DNA of 64,000 nucleotides, taken from positions 23,661,001-23,725,000 of the forward strand of contig NC_080049.1 in the NCBI RefSeq assembly GCF_026212465.1, read 5' to 3'. Positions 48,520 to 63,500 of the stretch are shown here, piece after piece. Numbering within the stretch: the stretch's first letter is position 1; each line of letters opens with the position of its first letter. The notes beneath the pieces are model-generated. The model was not told where the DNA came from, searched no databases, and saw only the letters and a program-made list of their open reading frames with translations. The DNA is from Amaranthus tricolor. Lineage: Eukaryota > Streptophyta > Magnoliopsida > Caryophyllales > Amaranthaceae. Position numbers and translations under genes: made by a program.

Positions 48520-51500
48520 CTAATTACAAAGCCTAGGAGTTTTGAGAAGATGGACACTTCTCACAAATCCTTTCCCAGCTTCACCGACCGCTTTTAAGAT
48601 ATCAATAGCATCTTTGCTTTCTTCCTGTCGGTCTCGTTTCTGCGATTACATCACATATACAATAAAAATAAGAAACAAATAAGCAAATCTGAAGAATTGA
48701 TAGCTTATGCTAAACCACACCTTTGAGACAGATTTATCCCATGTTATGCCAATAGCATCACCACCCAAAGAATCATACCACAGATTGAATGAGTTGGGGA
48801 ACCCTCCCTGTACAAGATAGAGTCATTAGAAACATCGAAAAAAATTGAAAAAATGAATAGCCAGCCTTCCCAGCCAACAACCAGATTTTGGGTCTGATCA
48901 CTCTCATTTGGGGCTGTTTGGGCAGGCTTCTGGGTTTAAGCCCTTAGGACTGTTGGGCCATGTTGCATCCTACTGCCAGAAATTTTTTGGGCAATCAATT
49001 TTCAGACTGGCCTGTGTGGGATGGGCCCGAACAATATCGATCACCTCTATCTCACACGATTACCTGCAGATCCACAAGGTAACATTGTAGAGGATCAAAG
49101 TCGACCATTAACTTCTTTTTCAGTGCATCTAAGCTTCCCTTCACATCCGTGAGTCTCAAGATGGGTGAAAACTCCTTGCTAGAATTTCCACGGGCCACAT
49201 AAGTCCCTGAGAATTATCAATTATCAGAGTCTCGTAAGATGCTAAATGAATGAAGCATATGAGCTAATTGAAAACTGCAACTAAATACCACATCTACACT
49301 TATATGTCCCCTAATAAACCCCAGAAACATCATTTTTTCTCTCAATTCTGATACTTTCTTATTTCTCCTTTTTACCTCAATTTGCTGCCATTTTTATTCA
49401 ACTTCTATCACTGTTTCTGAATCTTTGAGTCACTTAAAAGTGGAAAGTTCAAAGGAAAAAAAAAAGGTAAGAGCAGATCTAATACCTTCCTTGACCTCAG
49501 ATGGGAAAAGGAGGCGATGTGGATATGCCATTTGGTCCCTGTGCAGAAGAACTACTGCATCATAGTTGTTTAAAGGAGTCCGGAAAAGACACTGATGCAA
49601 AAAAGAATGTGAATAATCCACATATTGAGATATTTGAATCATCTGAACTCATTTAAGTTTTTTTCTCACCTCCCAACCATTGGAATCATAATCTTGCTCT
49701 ATGAGTTTAGTCAACAAATTAGCACTACTCTTAGCATAAGCCACCAACCTTTTAAGCTCCTAGCACATGAAAAAAACAGGATCAGTAATTTGTACAAATA
49801 CTTGAACTCAGGATTTAGTAACGCTTGACATTGTCAAAACCACATGTCTACAACATACACAAAAGCTTCCACTTGTTGTATAAAATAACAAATCATTTTT
49901 CAATAAATCTCCAATCACACATGGTTGAAAATAGTTCCATAAGCATATCGAGTGAACACGATTCAGGATTTAGTATTATATTGATTACTGAACACCAGAT
50001 ATTTTAATTTGCAACGCATGCCTTAAAGAGCAAAATAACTGCAATACTCACGAAGGAATTTGGCGCACAGGCTGTCCATGCTTCTGAACACTTATCGTAA
50101 GTTGTAGCCAAGAATATCGCAGGGCTTACTTCATTAGTAATTCCATCCTGACCTTTTCTACTTGACACAAAGTTTTCCTGTAAAAAATAAGTTGCCACAA
50201 GCCATAGTTACACAAAAAATTTTGAAGTTTTGACACAACAAATAAACTCAACATTTTCCAACTACTACATTGATCTCTGTCTTGTTTTCAGCAGTTATGT
50301 CCCCATTTATATCAATAATCATAGGAGAGAACTTCCAATCATACTCGGACAACAATCTCAAAAACCTGAAAAGAAATAAGAGAATATCAAAAGTAAACCC
50401 TGATGGAGAAGAAAACACATAGTTAACAGAGAAAAAGGACAGAAGTTTAACTTTGGAGTAGAATAGTACTTTAAATAAGCTTCAAAGTTTAGCATGTGTG
50501 AGTTGCAACACTAAGCGAAATTGAAATGGTGCAGACATCATCAATTGAACTGGCATGTGTAGAAATGTACGTCTTGGGATTAGTGTTCGACAGAATCAGT
50601 GGTGATGTGTCGGTTTTAATGTTTTGAAGTCATTAAATGGGTCGGGAAAGGAAGAGGAGATTTTTTGTAACCATTGTACAGTATATGTAACCATTGTACA
50701 ATTTCTCACTTGAATTTGGTCACCAATACTATTTCACTAAAATCATTTCCCTTAAATTAGGAAATAATCAAAAATAATCCAACTCTTTCACTCATCCACT
50801 GCAAATAATCTCAACTTTGAATTATTATCTGATTATCCAACCCTTGCTTTGCTATGTATTTGCTCCCAACATACCCAGTGATTTGAACGACCCCGGCCTT
50901 ACCTCATGCCTTCCCACACCGGGTATGCGGGAAGCAAATAGATATTAAAGATGGAATTATTAGAAAATAATCCATAGGTGAGATTATTTATAGCAAATAA
51001 GTGAAAGGTTGGATTATTTCGACAAATTTTCCCTAAAATTATTATATTAAATCCAGGCAAGATCTCAACTCCTATTGTACAGCACAGAATAATATGCAGA
51101 ATTCTTATCCCCCCACAGACACACAAAACTAATGTCTATGAATTGGGAGAAACAACATAATAGGAGGCTCACCTGAAGATTTCCTTTTTTTTTTCAAGGA
51201 ATACAAGGGAAACAATGCATAACCAAAAGAAAATTAATACTACTCCGTCCTCTTAAATTTACATCATTTGCAAATGGTTTTTTTAGGAAACATGGTAATA
51301 AATAAAGGGAGAGATTGAAATGTGGATGAGAAATGTGCGGATGATATCAAAAGTTAGTGGTAGGTTCTATTTACCAAGATAACATCCAAAATAGAGAAAT
51401 TAGGCAAATTAAAAGGGATGAAGGGAGTATGTTCTTCGAAAAAAGGAGAGAAAGTGAAACAAAGTTCTGTGCAATATACAACAAAATATAGACATCAGAA

Positions 51501-54500
51501 GGTACTCATAAAAGTGAATTTAAGCTTTCTACACGGAAAGTGCACAAAAATTTCAATCTGAGTCCTTTGAACAATATTCGTGGATGTTTATAAGCATGCT
51601 AGTGTATAATATTTTCAAAATGATGGAAAAAAATATGATCTTAGCCAACTTGACCAATACAGAATAAAGAGTCCATCGTAATTCATAGCCCAAAAACAAA
51701 TAAATAAAATTTTAATGTTGATGTTAAACAAAAAGAAATGCTACCTCAAAAAACCCGTGATCCTTGAGTTAGCAGCATAAAATGGTGATGGATTCAGAAA
51801 TAGGTGAGCTACTAAGAGCTCGATAACCTCACTTCTTAGGCAAGCAGAAAAGAGGTGTGAAGCAGCCCATCGCTTTGCAATCCTTCAAAAACAAATTTAA
51901 TTTAGTTTCTCACTTCAAGATCAAACATAAGATAAGTAACAAAGCTGTAATATACCTGACTACAGGACCATAAAATGGAAACCGCCCCTGCAGACCATTA
52001 ATCATGCTAGAATGCTGACTTCTCATAAAAAGTTTCTTGTCTATCGAAGATACCCGCTTGACTTGAAAACCTTCAACAATCCATTGCTCTACTTTTTAGT
52101 GAACCCCCAGATGCATGAAACCAAAGATAAGTGAGGATCAGATGCTGAGAACTTACCCTGCCCTTGCACCAAACTCAGACCCCTCTCATGTAAAATTTTT
52201 AGCCGAAAAGCATATCCAGAAAGCAATACATCAACATCATCTTCGGTAGCAATGCAGCTGACACCCCATTTACTTTGAAGACTGCAGAAAAAAAAGCTTG
52301 TCAATCACTTACAATTGGGATATGCAAGATGCACAAGCATTATTACCTTTCGCCGATCTTTAGAAGAAAAGCAGATTTAGTCTTCTCAGTTGCCAATTCA
52401 TCCATTGGCCAGTTTCCTGATCCTTCCAACTATCAATGACATTTAAACAAGAATAAAATGAAAATCAAGCAAAAAAAGAACATCAAAATCATTTACTGAA
52501 AAGTCATTGATCAGAAAGCAAGTACGATCGTAAGATCAGATGTCAAATAATAATGTTTAGATATAGCACCTGAATCAACACTTCCACTGGCTGAACACAA
52601 GTTGTAGCAACCTTTATTGTTCTTAAAAAAGATCCTTTTTCTCCAGCCAACGGGTGAGGCTCAGGAGGGAAAACAGAAGTGAGCCTGAAAGCTGTAATAC
52701 TCACAAGCATAAATATATCACTTGAAAATTCAACCAGTTCCAAAGAATTTTAACTTCAAGGGATACAAATACAGTAAGCAACACCATAAACTTAAATGCA
52801 CACTAAATTTCCGCAGAGCCAAACTGACCAATGACTATCACCTGGATTCCTCCCAAATCCTATCATCTTGCCATACTAAACTCCCAATCACATTACAATT
52901 TCAAGGAAGTTATTCATAAAGTTCTTCAAAGGGTCAAACATATAAATTCATTAATTCTACGATCTAGCATGCTAGGTTTAAATAAAAGGAAAGCAAGATA
53001 TTATTGATGGTTTTGTGGATAATTACAGAAAATGTAGACAAGGATCAAGCTTTCATAGGCTTGACATCTATTCCAAAAGCTTAAAAGATGACAAAATAAT
53101 ACTGTATTCTGAATTCTGATTCTTTTCTTCCTCACTATACTTCTATCTATTGCGCTGTATACTTTTTGCTCTAGCTCATTGCTAGCCAAGCTAATTCTCT
53201 GACAATAATGTATTTCCTATTATGTCCTTATATGGTTAATATTTAATTCCATATATTTTCAATCTAGTCACCTGTTGCATAAAGCCAATGTCTATTAAAT
53301 TGTTGCTTTCAAGCAGAGGTGAAAGTTCGATTTGCGGTTTGAATTTATCATAAAACCAATTCAAAGCAAATTTTATTCGATTTTTTTTTTCAATCCTAAT
53401 CAAAACCACATTTTTTATTTATAATCCAAACCAAATTTTCAACTAATAATAAATCTAAACTTGCAAATACAATATAAAAACAAAAATAGCTTATAAAAAA
53501 AGAAAATCACAATAGCAAAAGTATGGTTTGGAAAATAATACTTCAATTCTTGAATATTGGCTTAGTTTTGTTATAAGAGACAAGGAGTGCTCAAGTTTTT
53601 TGTTTTGCCATGCGTAGTCAAGTCTTCACATTAGCATGGCGAGTTGCACAGGGTTTACTCAGCTAGTACTTAAGCTCAATTTGAAGAGTGAGCTCCTATT
53701 GTAATTCAATATGGAATTTTAGTTTCTAGCTTTAGTAGGCTCAAACCTAATTCAAACCAAAACATTTTGTTTTAAAATTTTCCAAAACAAGTATATAGAA
53801 AATCCAAACTATATTTCGTGTTTGGTTTGGATTGGTTCCATTTGCCATCCAAATAACTTTCATCCTAATTTGTAAGGTCAATGTGTACTAATACCAGCCA
53901 CCCAAAGTTCCACCTTGTCCACAAAGTAAACAATAGACTTGTTCGTACACAAGGAATTTGTTACCGAGAAAAGATAGTGAAGATACTTAAATACATTTCT
54001 TTTTTGTTTGGTGGGGATGTTCCCCAAATATTCCAAGAAAAATCAATTCTAATTTTATGCGTTCACTTGGGTATAGCACATTAAGGAAATAAACCGTAAG
54101 AGGGAAATGCAACCTGAGTCCAAAGGTTGAACGCTAGATACCCTCAAGGGAATGTCATCCAAAGTACGCAAACACTTAGACAAATTTTCATATGCTTCAA
54201 GCAAGCCTCCAGTATATGATATAGGATCTGTACTTTCAAAAAATACCACACATTCAAAAAAGAGAAAGAATTAAATTTAGATACAAATAATGAAGTCAAG
54301 CAAAATCCAGAGATCAAGTAGGATACCTGTACTACCATGACAGAGGGAAAAATCTAGCTGATCCGCACAAACAACTACATTATCTATTGATAGAGAAAGA
54401 TGTCGTGATAATACATGCTCAATAATTCTTTTTACAATAAGATGCCTTTCCCACTGCTTGTACTGCCACACTGTTGAAATTTGAAAAGAATAAAAGAACT

Positions 54501-57500
54501 GCTAAATGCGCTTTGCATTTTTTAAACTCAATGTCAAGAATACACAAGGAGCATCATGACTCACCAACGCATTCTCCAATGGTACCATCATTAAATCTCC
54601 GAAATTCAGACTTTTCTCCCCAAAACTTACGAAACTTGGCAACCTAATCATAAGAAGATCAGCTACTTCTCACTAGAGCAGCAAAAAGAATATGAGAGAA
54701 GAAATCAGTGGCAGACTAAATACCTCCTCTTTATGTTCTGGATCAGGACCTTTATCAACCAGTCGAAGTGCTTTGTCCAGACCACTAATAGCAACACCAA
54801 TGAGCAATGGTTCTACATCAAGCAATGAGAACCCCTAGAAGAAAAGAACAAGTCAATAGATAAAATGATAATCAGAAGATATTGAAAGGTGCAGGTTGCG
54901 GAATGGAATAAACAAATCAAAGACCTGGGTTCCTTACATCTTCAATACGACAGTTTCTGTAACAGTTTTTCCAGATGACGCGGATGAACTTTGCTCTATC
55001 ATTCAAACCCTGGCATAAAAGAGAATACACCTTGTCCTCAAACAACCTCCAACATTCGTTGTCAACACAATACCCTGATGCTTTCACAACACTATTGCCC
55101 TTCACATTCAACCTAATAGCACAAAAGACAAGATATTTAACTATGAGTTCTCAACATAAAAATGCAAAGCCACATGATAGATGACATGAAACCCTATCAA
55201 GTTTATATACTATCGGAAGTATAATAACATCAAAAATCATCTTTAAATAAATGGGAAGTATAATAACAGCAACATATTATTCCCATGCTTCTTAACGTTT
55301 AGATTTAACCCCAATGGCTTCCTATGTCATTCAATGTAATTTTTATTCCTGCTGGCAGTAGCAGTACAACCCTATCAAGCTCTATTTCTCAGTTCTTTTG
55401 AAACTTTCTTCCACCTTTCAACGACAAGCGCCCAAAATGCATCCTAATGGAGGGACAAACATTTAGAGCCCCAATCATATTATATGATAGTAATTACAAT
55501 AAAACCATAGTGCATAAACAAGTCCACATTGTATCGTATCAGGCTATCAGCTGCATCGCAAAGATTTTCAAATTTACAGAACGGTGTAACCGCATCACAA
55601 AGGTGTAAAAACTAGTATTTTAGGCCTCTTCAAGCGACAATTCATGGTTTTGGCCTTTATTTAGCGGTACGACATTTGCATCACCCTCCATCACCGTATC
55701 CATTACCGCAATTGCGTTTGTTAAAAGATTTTTGCCCTGTGAATAATACTTCATTCATTTTGTGTTCTAGAAATTTGTCATTATTATTATAGTAGTAACA
55801 CTAAATGAATTACCAAAATGTGATCTTACAACGCAAACCTCAAGTTATTTTTCCACATGCAACTACTTTGGACTTAGCAAAAAAGGCAATATCTATTTAA
55901 AACTTGCAAAAAGCTGATACATCTTCCTCCACGTCACAAAATGATTCACCACCACTATACTAACCCTACTCCCACCCTACCCTCAGAACTGTAAAAAATA
56001 TTATCCACAAGAATGTAATTTTATAAACCCAAGAAAAGCATACAGTAGTAAGCCCAAGCTAACCAAAATAGACACATGAGCTTTTTGTATCAAACAACAA
56101 TAAGGCCTACATGAAATTCAACGGGAACACCTTTTGTCCTATTATCCTTTTACTCTTTTAATCACATGAGCAAGTTTGTCAAAAGAAAATTCCCAAATCA
56201 ATCCTTATCTTGTGTGCTCAAGAGAAATGGAACAACTAAAAAAACGCATGTATTTAAATATTCTTGAATGAAAAAAAATAGCGTAGTGAAAAGAGACTAG
56301 ATAATTACATAAAATGACTCGAGAATTTGACATAGTCGCTCATGAGTTAGTTAAAATAGCTTTTGCTATGGGCTCTAGAGAGTTTGGATTAATGAGGTTC
56401 CAAAGGAAAAAGAGGTCAAGATAATGTGGTGGTTCACTCTTTATTGAAAAATAACACTTGTTTTTTTACTTTTCTAATCAATAGAAGAAAAGACTTAGCT
56501 TTGGAAAACTCCTTCTGTTTCAAGCGCGCAGTCCAACAAATACATATAAGAAAGAACAAATAAGCAACACCATCACCGAAGATTTAATCCCATCAGGTGA
56601 GGTCTGCAGCATTAACTCTAGGTGAACGTCCTATAGTGGCCCACAAAATTCTTATTTTTAATTCATTTCTATCTAGTGCCACTTTAGTCAATGAATTTTA
56701 ATCCCTTTTTTCCAACTTAAATTTCATGTTCCTCAACCTCTTAGAAAATTTGTGCGTTTCAAATCTCCATCGTCCTTACTAAGCCATATTGTTATTGATT
56801 CCCCCTTATGCTCGATATTGTTAATGAAAATTGTACCCCTTCAAAGCCCACTCCCACCTTTGCCATACCCATACTCATGAGTTGCTCCTTCTCAAAGACC
56901 ACTTTTGGACTCATATAATATGTTTCCCAAGAAAAAATTCAATTTAATTCTAGATGTACTTTAAACGGAAGATAAAATCAAACAGCGAGAAAAAGGTTAC
57001 AAACAGTCCTTTCTACATGTATAAGTTAAATCCAAATCACTGCCCAACATAGAGATAAAAATTATATTGCAATGCAGTTAGATACAAAGGTTTCAAGAAA
57101 AAAGAGTAACCCCTGTTCCCTTGATATTTGGTTGGTTCAAACTTTAGTTCTCATTCCCCTTTTTCCTTTTTCAGTAGCCACAAACTTAGTTTTAAGAAGC
57201 GCGAGGCGCACCAAGGCGTAAACGGTCATGTTTTCAAAGGCAAAACGCAAAGGCACGCACTATTTGTAGGTGCATAATTTTACTAAAAAGCTCAAAAATC
57301 AATTTTAAAAAAATACTTAAAAGTTAAAACAACATGAAATTCATATTATAATAACATAGTAGTAAAGCTAAACACTACTTTAGCACATAAGTCACATGAT
57401 ATGTCGATAACATAGTCTTGAGTTAACAAAACAACAAAAACTAAAACAAAGACAAAGGTGAAGAAAGCAAACAATGGTTCTTGATGCTTGAAATGTTTTG

Positions 57501-60500
57501 TGAAACACTTGAACAAACACTTAAAATCTAAATCAGAATCATATGTAGACCGGTGAAGATGGCGACCCTTCAAAGTTATTTTTGGTCTTCCGTTTCTTGG
57601 TCTATATTTTTGCTTCAGGGCAAGAAATTTGGTATATTTTTGTTTTCCATTCATTAAATGACTAAGACCTGAGAGTAATTTCAATAATATTATGCAAAGA
57701 CATGTTATTTATCAAAAATCAAAGCTAGCATACACGAGACGTGCGAGGCGCAAAAAGGCACGCCTTTGAAGAGCCTCATGTATCGCACTATTCCTAGATT
57801 CAAGGAGGCGTTTAAATGTTTCCTCTTAGCACTTCACGCCTAGGCGCGCCTCAAGCACGTTTTTTCTAAAAAACTGGCCCCGAACCTTTTAGGTTTTCAT
57901 ATAGCCCCTATCTCCTTTACTGTTTTTGGTGCACTCACTACATAAAAGACACTGATCTAAACACCTCGAGGCTCCAATCCACCAGCTATCATAATCAGCA
58001 TCTTTAAAGACTACCCTCATAACCTCACGACATGTACTCTTGCATGTAGCTATTTATTAGACAAACACCGACATATTTACCATCTTGAGTTTTTACTCAA
58101 CCTCAAATGCTACTTGTAGCAATGATCAGTAACATTTTAGGTATCGAACCATCTCCATTAATGCAATCTCCAATTATAATAAGCACCACTCCAATCTTCA
58201 CTTCCTAGATATGCAAGATGAGAGAGAAAATGTACTTGTAAGGTTTAATGGAGCTTGAAAGCATCAATATGTAGTGCAAGATGGTGATAGGTGCATAGAT
58301 AAGAGGTTGGAGGAAGATGCTAGAGCTATTGGGGCATTGCACAGTAAATTCCATTTAGTTTTTTCATCCAAGCATGACTTTCAAAATTTGGATCGAATTA
58401 CTAATCAAACAAAAACAAACATAGGATTCCTTTCTTGATTTGTTTTAATCCTCATTTTGGATAAATAAATTCAAACATGAACTTTAATGTCAAAGAATAT
58501 GCATGTGCATTATTCTAACCAAATTGAAATGTGAAACAATACATTAAAAGACTTTCCCACGTAAACGAAAATTCTAAGGCAAACATAAAACAGAATGCTA
58601 AAATATGTTGTGAATTTGATTTCAAGCATTATCAGCACAACTACTTAGAAGAAGAACAAAGTATCTACCTCACACAATAGTCATATTTGGCAGCAAAATC
58701 AGATTTGGTCAGAAATACTTCTTCAAATCCATTATCTGGACACTTCTGAATACAATCAAGTGTCAAAGCAGCCTCCGCTTGAAGCTAACATTTGATAGCA
58801 AAATCATATCATTAAAGAAGGATTAATATCATACGATCCGGAAAACAGAATATATATAAGAAAACCTCCAAATTACCTCTAGAAAGCTACTCTTTGATAT
58901 CCGAAATGCCAAATTGTAATTTGCAGATTTATCACAAATGACTACCGGAAAACGTTGCAAAAACTGCTTCCTTTCTTTCAACTCCTGAATCAACATTATA
59001 CAAATTTCAAATTTAAAAGGGTATACATAAGAAAAGTAACTACTTTAACTAACTTAAAGAATAGTGGATGCTTTTCAATTCTAATAATTCGATATCCTAA
59101 CCAGTGAGAAATTATGCTTTTAGTTTTGGACATCTCAAAACAATCATTTTCCACGAGCATGAACTTAGATTGATAACTCAAAACTAGTGTTAAACCAAAC
59201 AATAAGCCCAAAAAAAATGCTAATTGGGCAACTAGTCTTTCAATTATAGGATTTCGAATTTTTGTGAATATTAGGGGCTTACTCTTGCTCAATTAAACAT
59301 TACCTAACCTTGAAATTTTTTTTAAAGCAGATAGGAATACGGCACAAGCTTTACCCAAAGGTTTCTCAAGGGAACAACCTTAAATATTTATGCTTTTAAG
59401 GGCTAAATAAATAGTATCTATTGCATCCATAGAAAGGATAACTACAAACTAGAGCTCCTGAAAAGTTGTAAGATTGAATGCATTTCACCTGTTTTGTGAG
59501 CTGGCAGGTCTGTTTGGACTGTAAACTCAAGCATTTCTCCCACAATTTTGAGTTAGCTGCAAGCAATAAATACACACAGGCATGTTAAATTATGATTGTA
59601 GAATCATTGCTTTGATCAACCTATAATCTATGAAAGCTAGCCATATTATCAGTTAAAATATACTTGTATTCTATGTTACTCATACTCTCCATTTTCGCAC
59701 CAGTGCCCAGTACGGCCGATACGGATACCGGTGCGGGATGCGTGTCTGGTACGCCAGATTGCACAAGGGTAAACCCAGTTGTCATTTTTACTTTCACCAT
59801 TGGAGCTTGTGAAGAAGATGAAGGAGGGAATACTTGTGAAGATGAAGGAGGGAATACTTGTGAAGATGATGAAGGAAAAAATACAGAAGAAAGTGAAAAT
59901 ACAATGAAAAGAGGAGAAGAAAAAAAATACAAAACAATCTTGAAAAGAAAAATAAGTTTACCTTTGCTTTCATGGTAGAAAAAAGAGAGAATACGCCCTC
60001 CGATTGTTTTTTGGAGTACAATAGTTTTTTTAAGGGTTGGAATAGAGTAGATTTAAGATTATGTTGGAAGTTGACCCACTTCCTTAGCTTTGCAGATTAT
60101 CACGTGATTGCTATCCTTATTTTGTTACTTTTTGTTTTCTTTAGTCTTTTTTTCTTTCTCTTAATTTGTCTTACTTTTTAAATTTTTCTTTTTACTATTT
60201 TCTTCTAACTTTTTCATGCTTTAGAGTAAGAATGCTCAACTTACCTTTTAAATTATTTTGACGTATCCACGTACCTGTATCCAATAATAGGACGGTGTTC
60301 CATATCATAGAATTCTAAAATAGTAGTATCGAACACTAGGATCCACACCCGTATCCGATACCTGTACCCGAGTCCAAGTAACATAACTTGTATTACTAAA
60401 AGTTCCCTAATAAAAATCCTTTATTTGGATCAAACAAAATAGAAAAGGTAACCCCACTAACCCTGAAATTATTCAGAGTTCTATATAGGTAAAGAACCTA

Positions 60501-63500
60501 GAGACGAGACACACACATAAGTCTTGTTTAACATGACACCTAAAGTGATTATTGTAGCATTTTGACAACATGTGTTGGCCTTACTAATCAACTAAATTTC
60601 GTATTATGCACAAAGACGATGTTTAGTTCATTTCAAGAAATAGTTTAGCAATCAAAACCCATAGCATTAGTTTAGTTCATACATTTTATGATTTTGAAAC
60701 ATGTGGATGATCATTGACATTGATTTTCTTAGTTATAAATTAGTATTAGATAGCCGCATGGAATAAAAAACCCCATTATGTTAAGTATGTAATATGTTTA
60801 AGAGTTGCCGCAACGTGAAATCCGTTATATAACGACCGTACAACGTTATTTGTCTCTCCGTTAAAATTTCATTAATACCCATTAACTTTGATTATTAAGA
60901 TTAACTTTTAATTATTAAGATCATTTTATTATAGTTGCTCAACATTTTAGTTGTTAACCAAAATAATTAACTAATAAGTTAATTAATTAAACACTAAAAA
61001 TACCTCATCTAGTGCAATTACAATAGCTATGGACATATTATTGCAAAATAATAGCAGTTCAACAATAAAAATGCAATTATAAGTTAAAACTCCCCTTATG
61101 ACTTTTTTTTTTACAAAAAAAGTATTCACACTGCATTGATTGCGATTCGCGTTATAGTCGTTTTCAACGATACCACAACTGTTTCCGCAAACACATCAGC
61201 GAACACCTTTTTTTCCATGAATAGGCAAATAGGGTACACTCTTTGTCACCAAGAATCTCTCATGTTGACATGTTTTGGTTCATGTAGCCAACCCATATGT
61301 TAGGATCAAGACATGGCATCATTATATGAATTTTTATATCAAAGTAAGGAGATGGGTTTCATTTCATCCAAAACTCTAATGTTGGAATAAAAAATATATG
61401 AAATAAAGTTATAGCTTCTCAAATGCAATAATGCACATGGCCACAAGTCTACAACCAACATGTATTCCTCCACCTCTATTTCACCATTATTAGGCTGCCA
61501 TAACCTCTAGGCCATTGGTAACTCATTTATAGTTAAGATTTAAGAGTAAACCAATATATCATGTATGGTAATTGTAGTTTTTGACCACCACAATCCCGAA
61601 TCCAGGATTATCGTGAATAAAATCCACCATCAAAGGTTCTTTGTTGTACCAATGTTTTTGGAATTCAAGAGGAAACATAAAAAATTAAGAGACAAAATTA
61701 AGACTTCAAGTGAATCACACATGAACTACATAATTCCATGTGATCAGATTAGGATGTGCAGCAATGATTAATAATATGAAAGCGTGTTTAAATTTTGATT
61801 TGTAAATTCAAAAACCAAATATGATAGAACTGATGAAGATAGAAAGCACTACACTTCAAGGAAGGAAAAGTGGTCAAAGAAAATTGGACACTACTATTAG
61901 GGATTACCACATATAACACAAAATTTCTCCACCAATTCCTTCTAGTAGATCTTCCCGATTCGTCATTATACCTCGAGAGGTAGAAAAAATTGCAACCCCA
62001 ATTCCACTTAAAATTCTAGGAATCAATGATAGTATGGATACATAGATCAGGTCAACAGATCCCTTTTAAAAGGAAAGTATTTCTATAAGCCCAACAGTCA
62101 ACTTTGTAATTTTCAATAAAATGGTCAAAATTAAATAGAGTTTTGTTTAATAAAAATAACCAAACGTTCAAAATTGGTATGGGTCTTTTGCCTTTTAGGC
62201 ATTACTCATCCAAAACTTATGGGCTTCATGTCTAAACCCCATATCTCATACCAAAAGGTTATAGTGTTATACTTAAGTAGGATAAATACACTATAATTCT
62301 ACTACTTTCCAGACCCATATACTTGTTGGAGACATAATAGAATTCACGAGACAAATGAACAAAGTAGAGGTGCAAGACGCATTGAAAAAAAGAAACAAAG
62401 AATGCAATAGGTCATGATTGTATTCCTATTAAGGCTTGGAAATTTTTAGAGCATATGATGTTTGATAATTTAGAGAAGACGCATAAAAAATTACCAAGCG
62501 AAGTACTTTATTGGATAATGGAAAAAAAAAAAAAAAGATAAGCCACATAATTATACAAGTATATCAAAAATATGTACAAGAAAGTACAGATTAATGCTAG
62601 AAGATATGAACAAGCGGTTTAAGATTTTCCTACTACAATTGGTCTACTTTAAGGCCTTTCCTCTTTGTAGAGATCCTAGATGATATAACACGACCTACTT
62701 AGAGTAAAATTCAAATGTTTTGCTAATAACATTGTATTTTTCCATCTAAGGTTAATGCGAAACCTCACAAATGGAGGCATATATTAGCATTAAAAGAATT
62801 TAACTAAAATTTTATAAGTGTAGTAGACTTTTTTTCTACTTAAAGAAAAGTGCAACTAAAGGTTTTCTGTAAGTTCTTATGTAGCGAAAACACAAATGTT
62901 TAGATGGATAAGTGAACATACTCTAAGAGATAGAATTAGAAACGAAGACATAAGAAAAGGTTTATGTGTCACGACTTTTTTAGGTAAGATGAAAACCCCA
63001 TAAGATGGTTCATATATGTGCAACGATAAAGTACTGAAAAATTGGTAAGGAAAAGAAAGTTGGAACTTGAGAGATTTAAACAAGGGCGAGGAAGGCCGAA
63101 AATGACATGGAGGAAAAATGAGGAAAAGGATATGAAAAAAACATATTTAGAGGTCGAGAAGGTAGAAAACCAAAATAAATGAAGAATGAAAATCCATGAG
63201 GACGACCATCGAGAACTGACATATTGATTCATGTAGTTGACCCCAATCTTTTGGGTTAAGAACTCGGCATTGTTGTTGTTGTGTACGTTCTTTATATTTA
63301 AAATGTCATCTTAGTAAATACAATGTCCTTGTGTCAACTAATAATGAATTTTCATGTCCTTTGCGAACTCGGTTGCACTAAGAATCGGGAAAGAAAAAGG
63401 TAAAAACAAAGATTTTGTAGAAAATATACATAATAGAAAAAAAAAAACTATTAAGTTGAAAATCAGTAATTTTTACTTAATAGTGAGAGAAGATAAAATA

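Noticed and set aside
57346..57684. 112-codon minus-strand frame
   Set aside because: It lies in the core of a GCGAGGCGC-ended repeat, has no recognisable domain and ends in a Phe/Val-rich low-complexity run.
59621..59978. 103- and 104-codon frames on opposite strands
   Set aside because: They are produced by a tandem GAAGATGAAGGAGGG-type repeat inside a dispersed element; low complexity on both strands.
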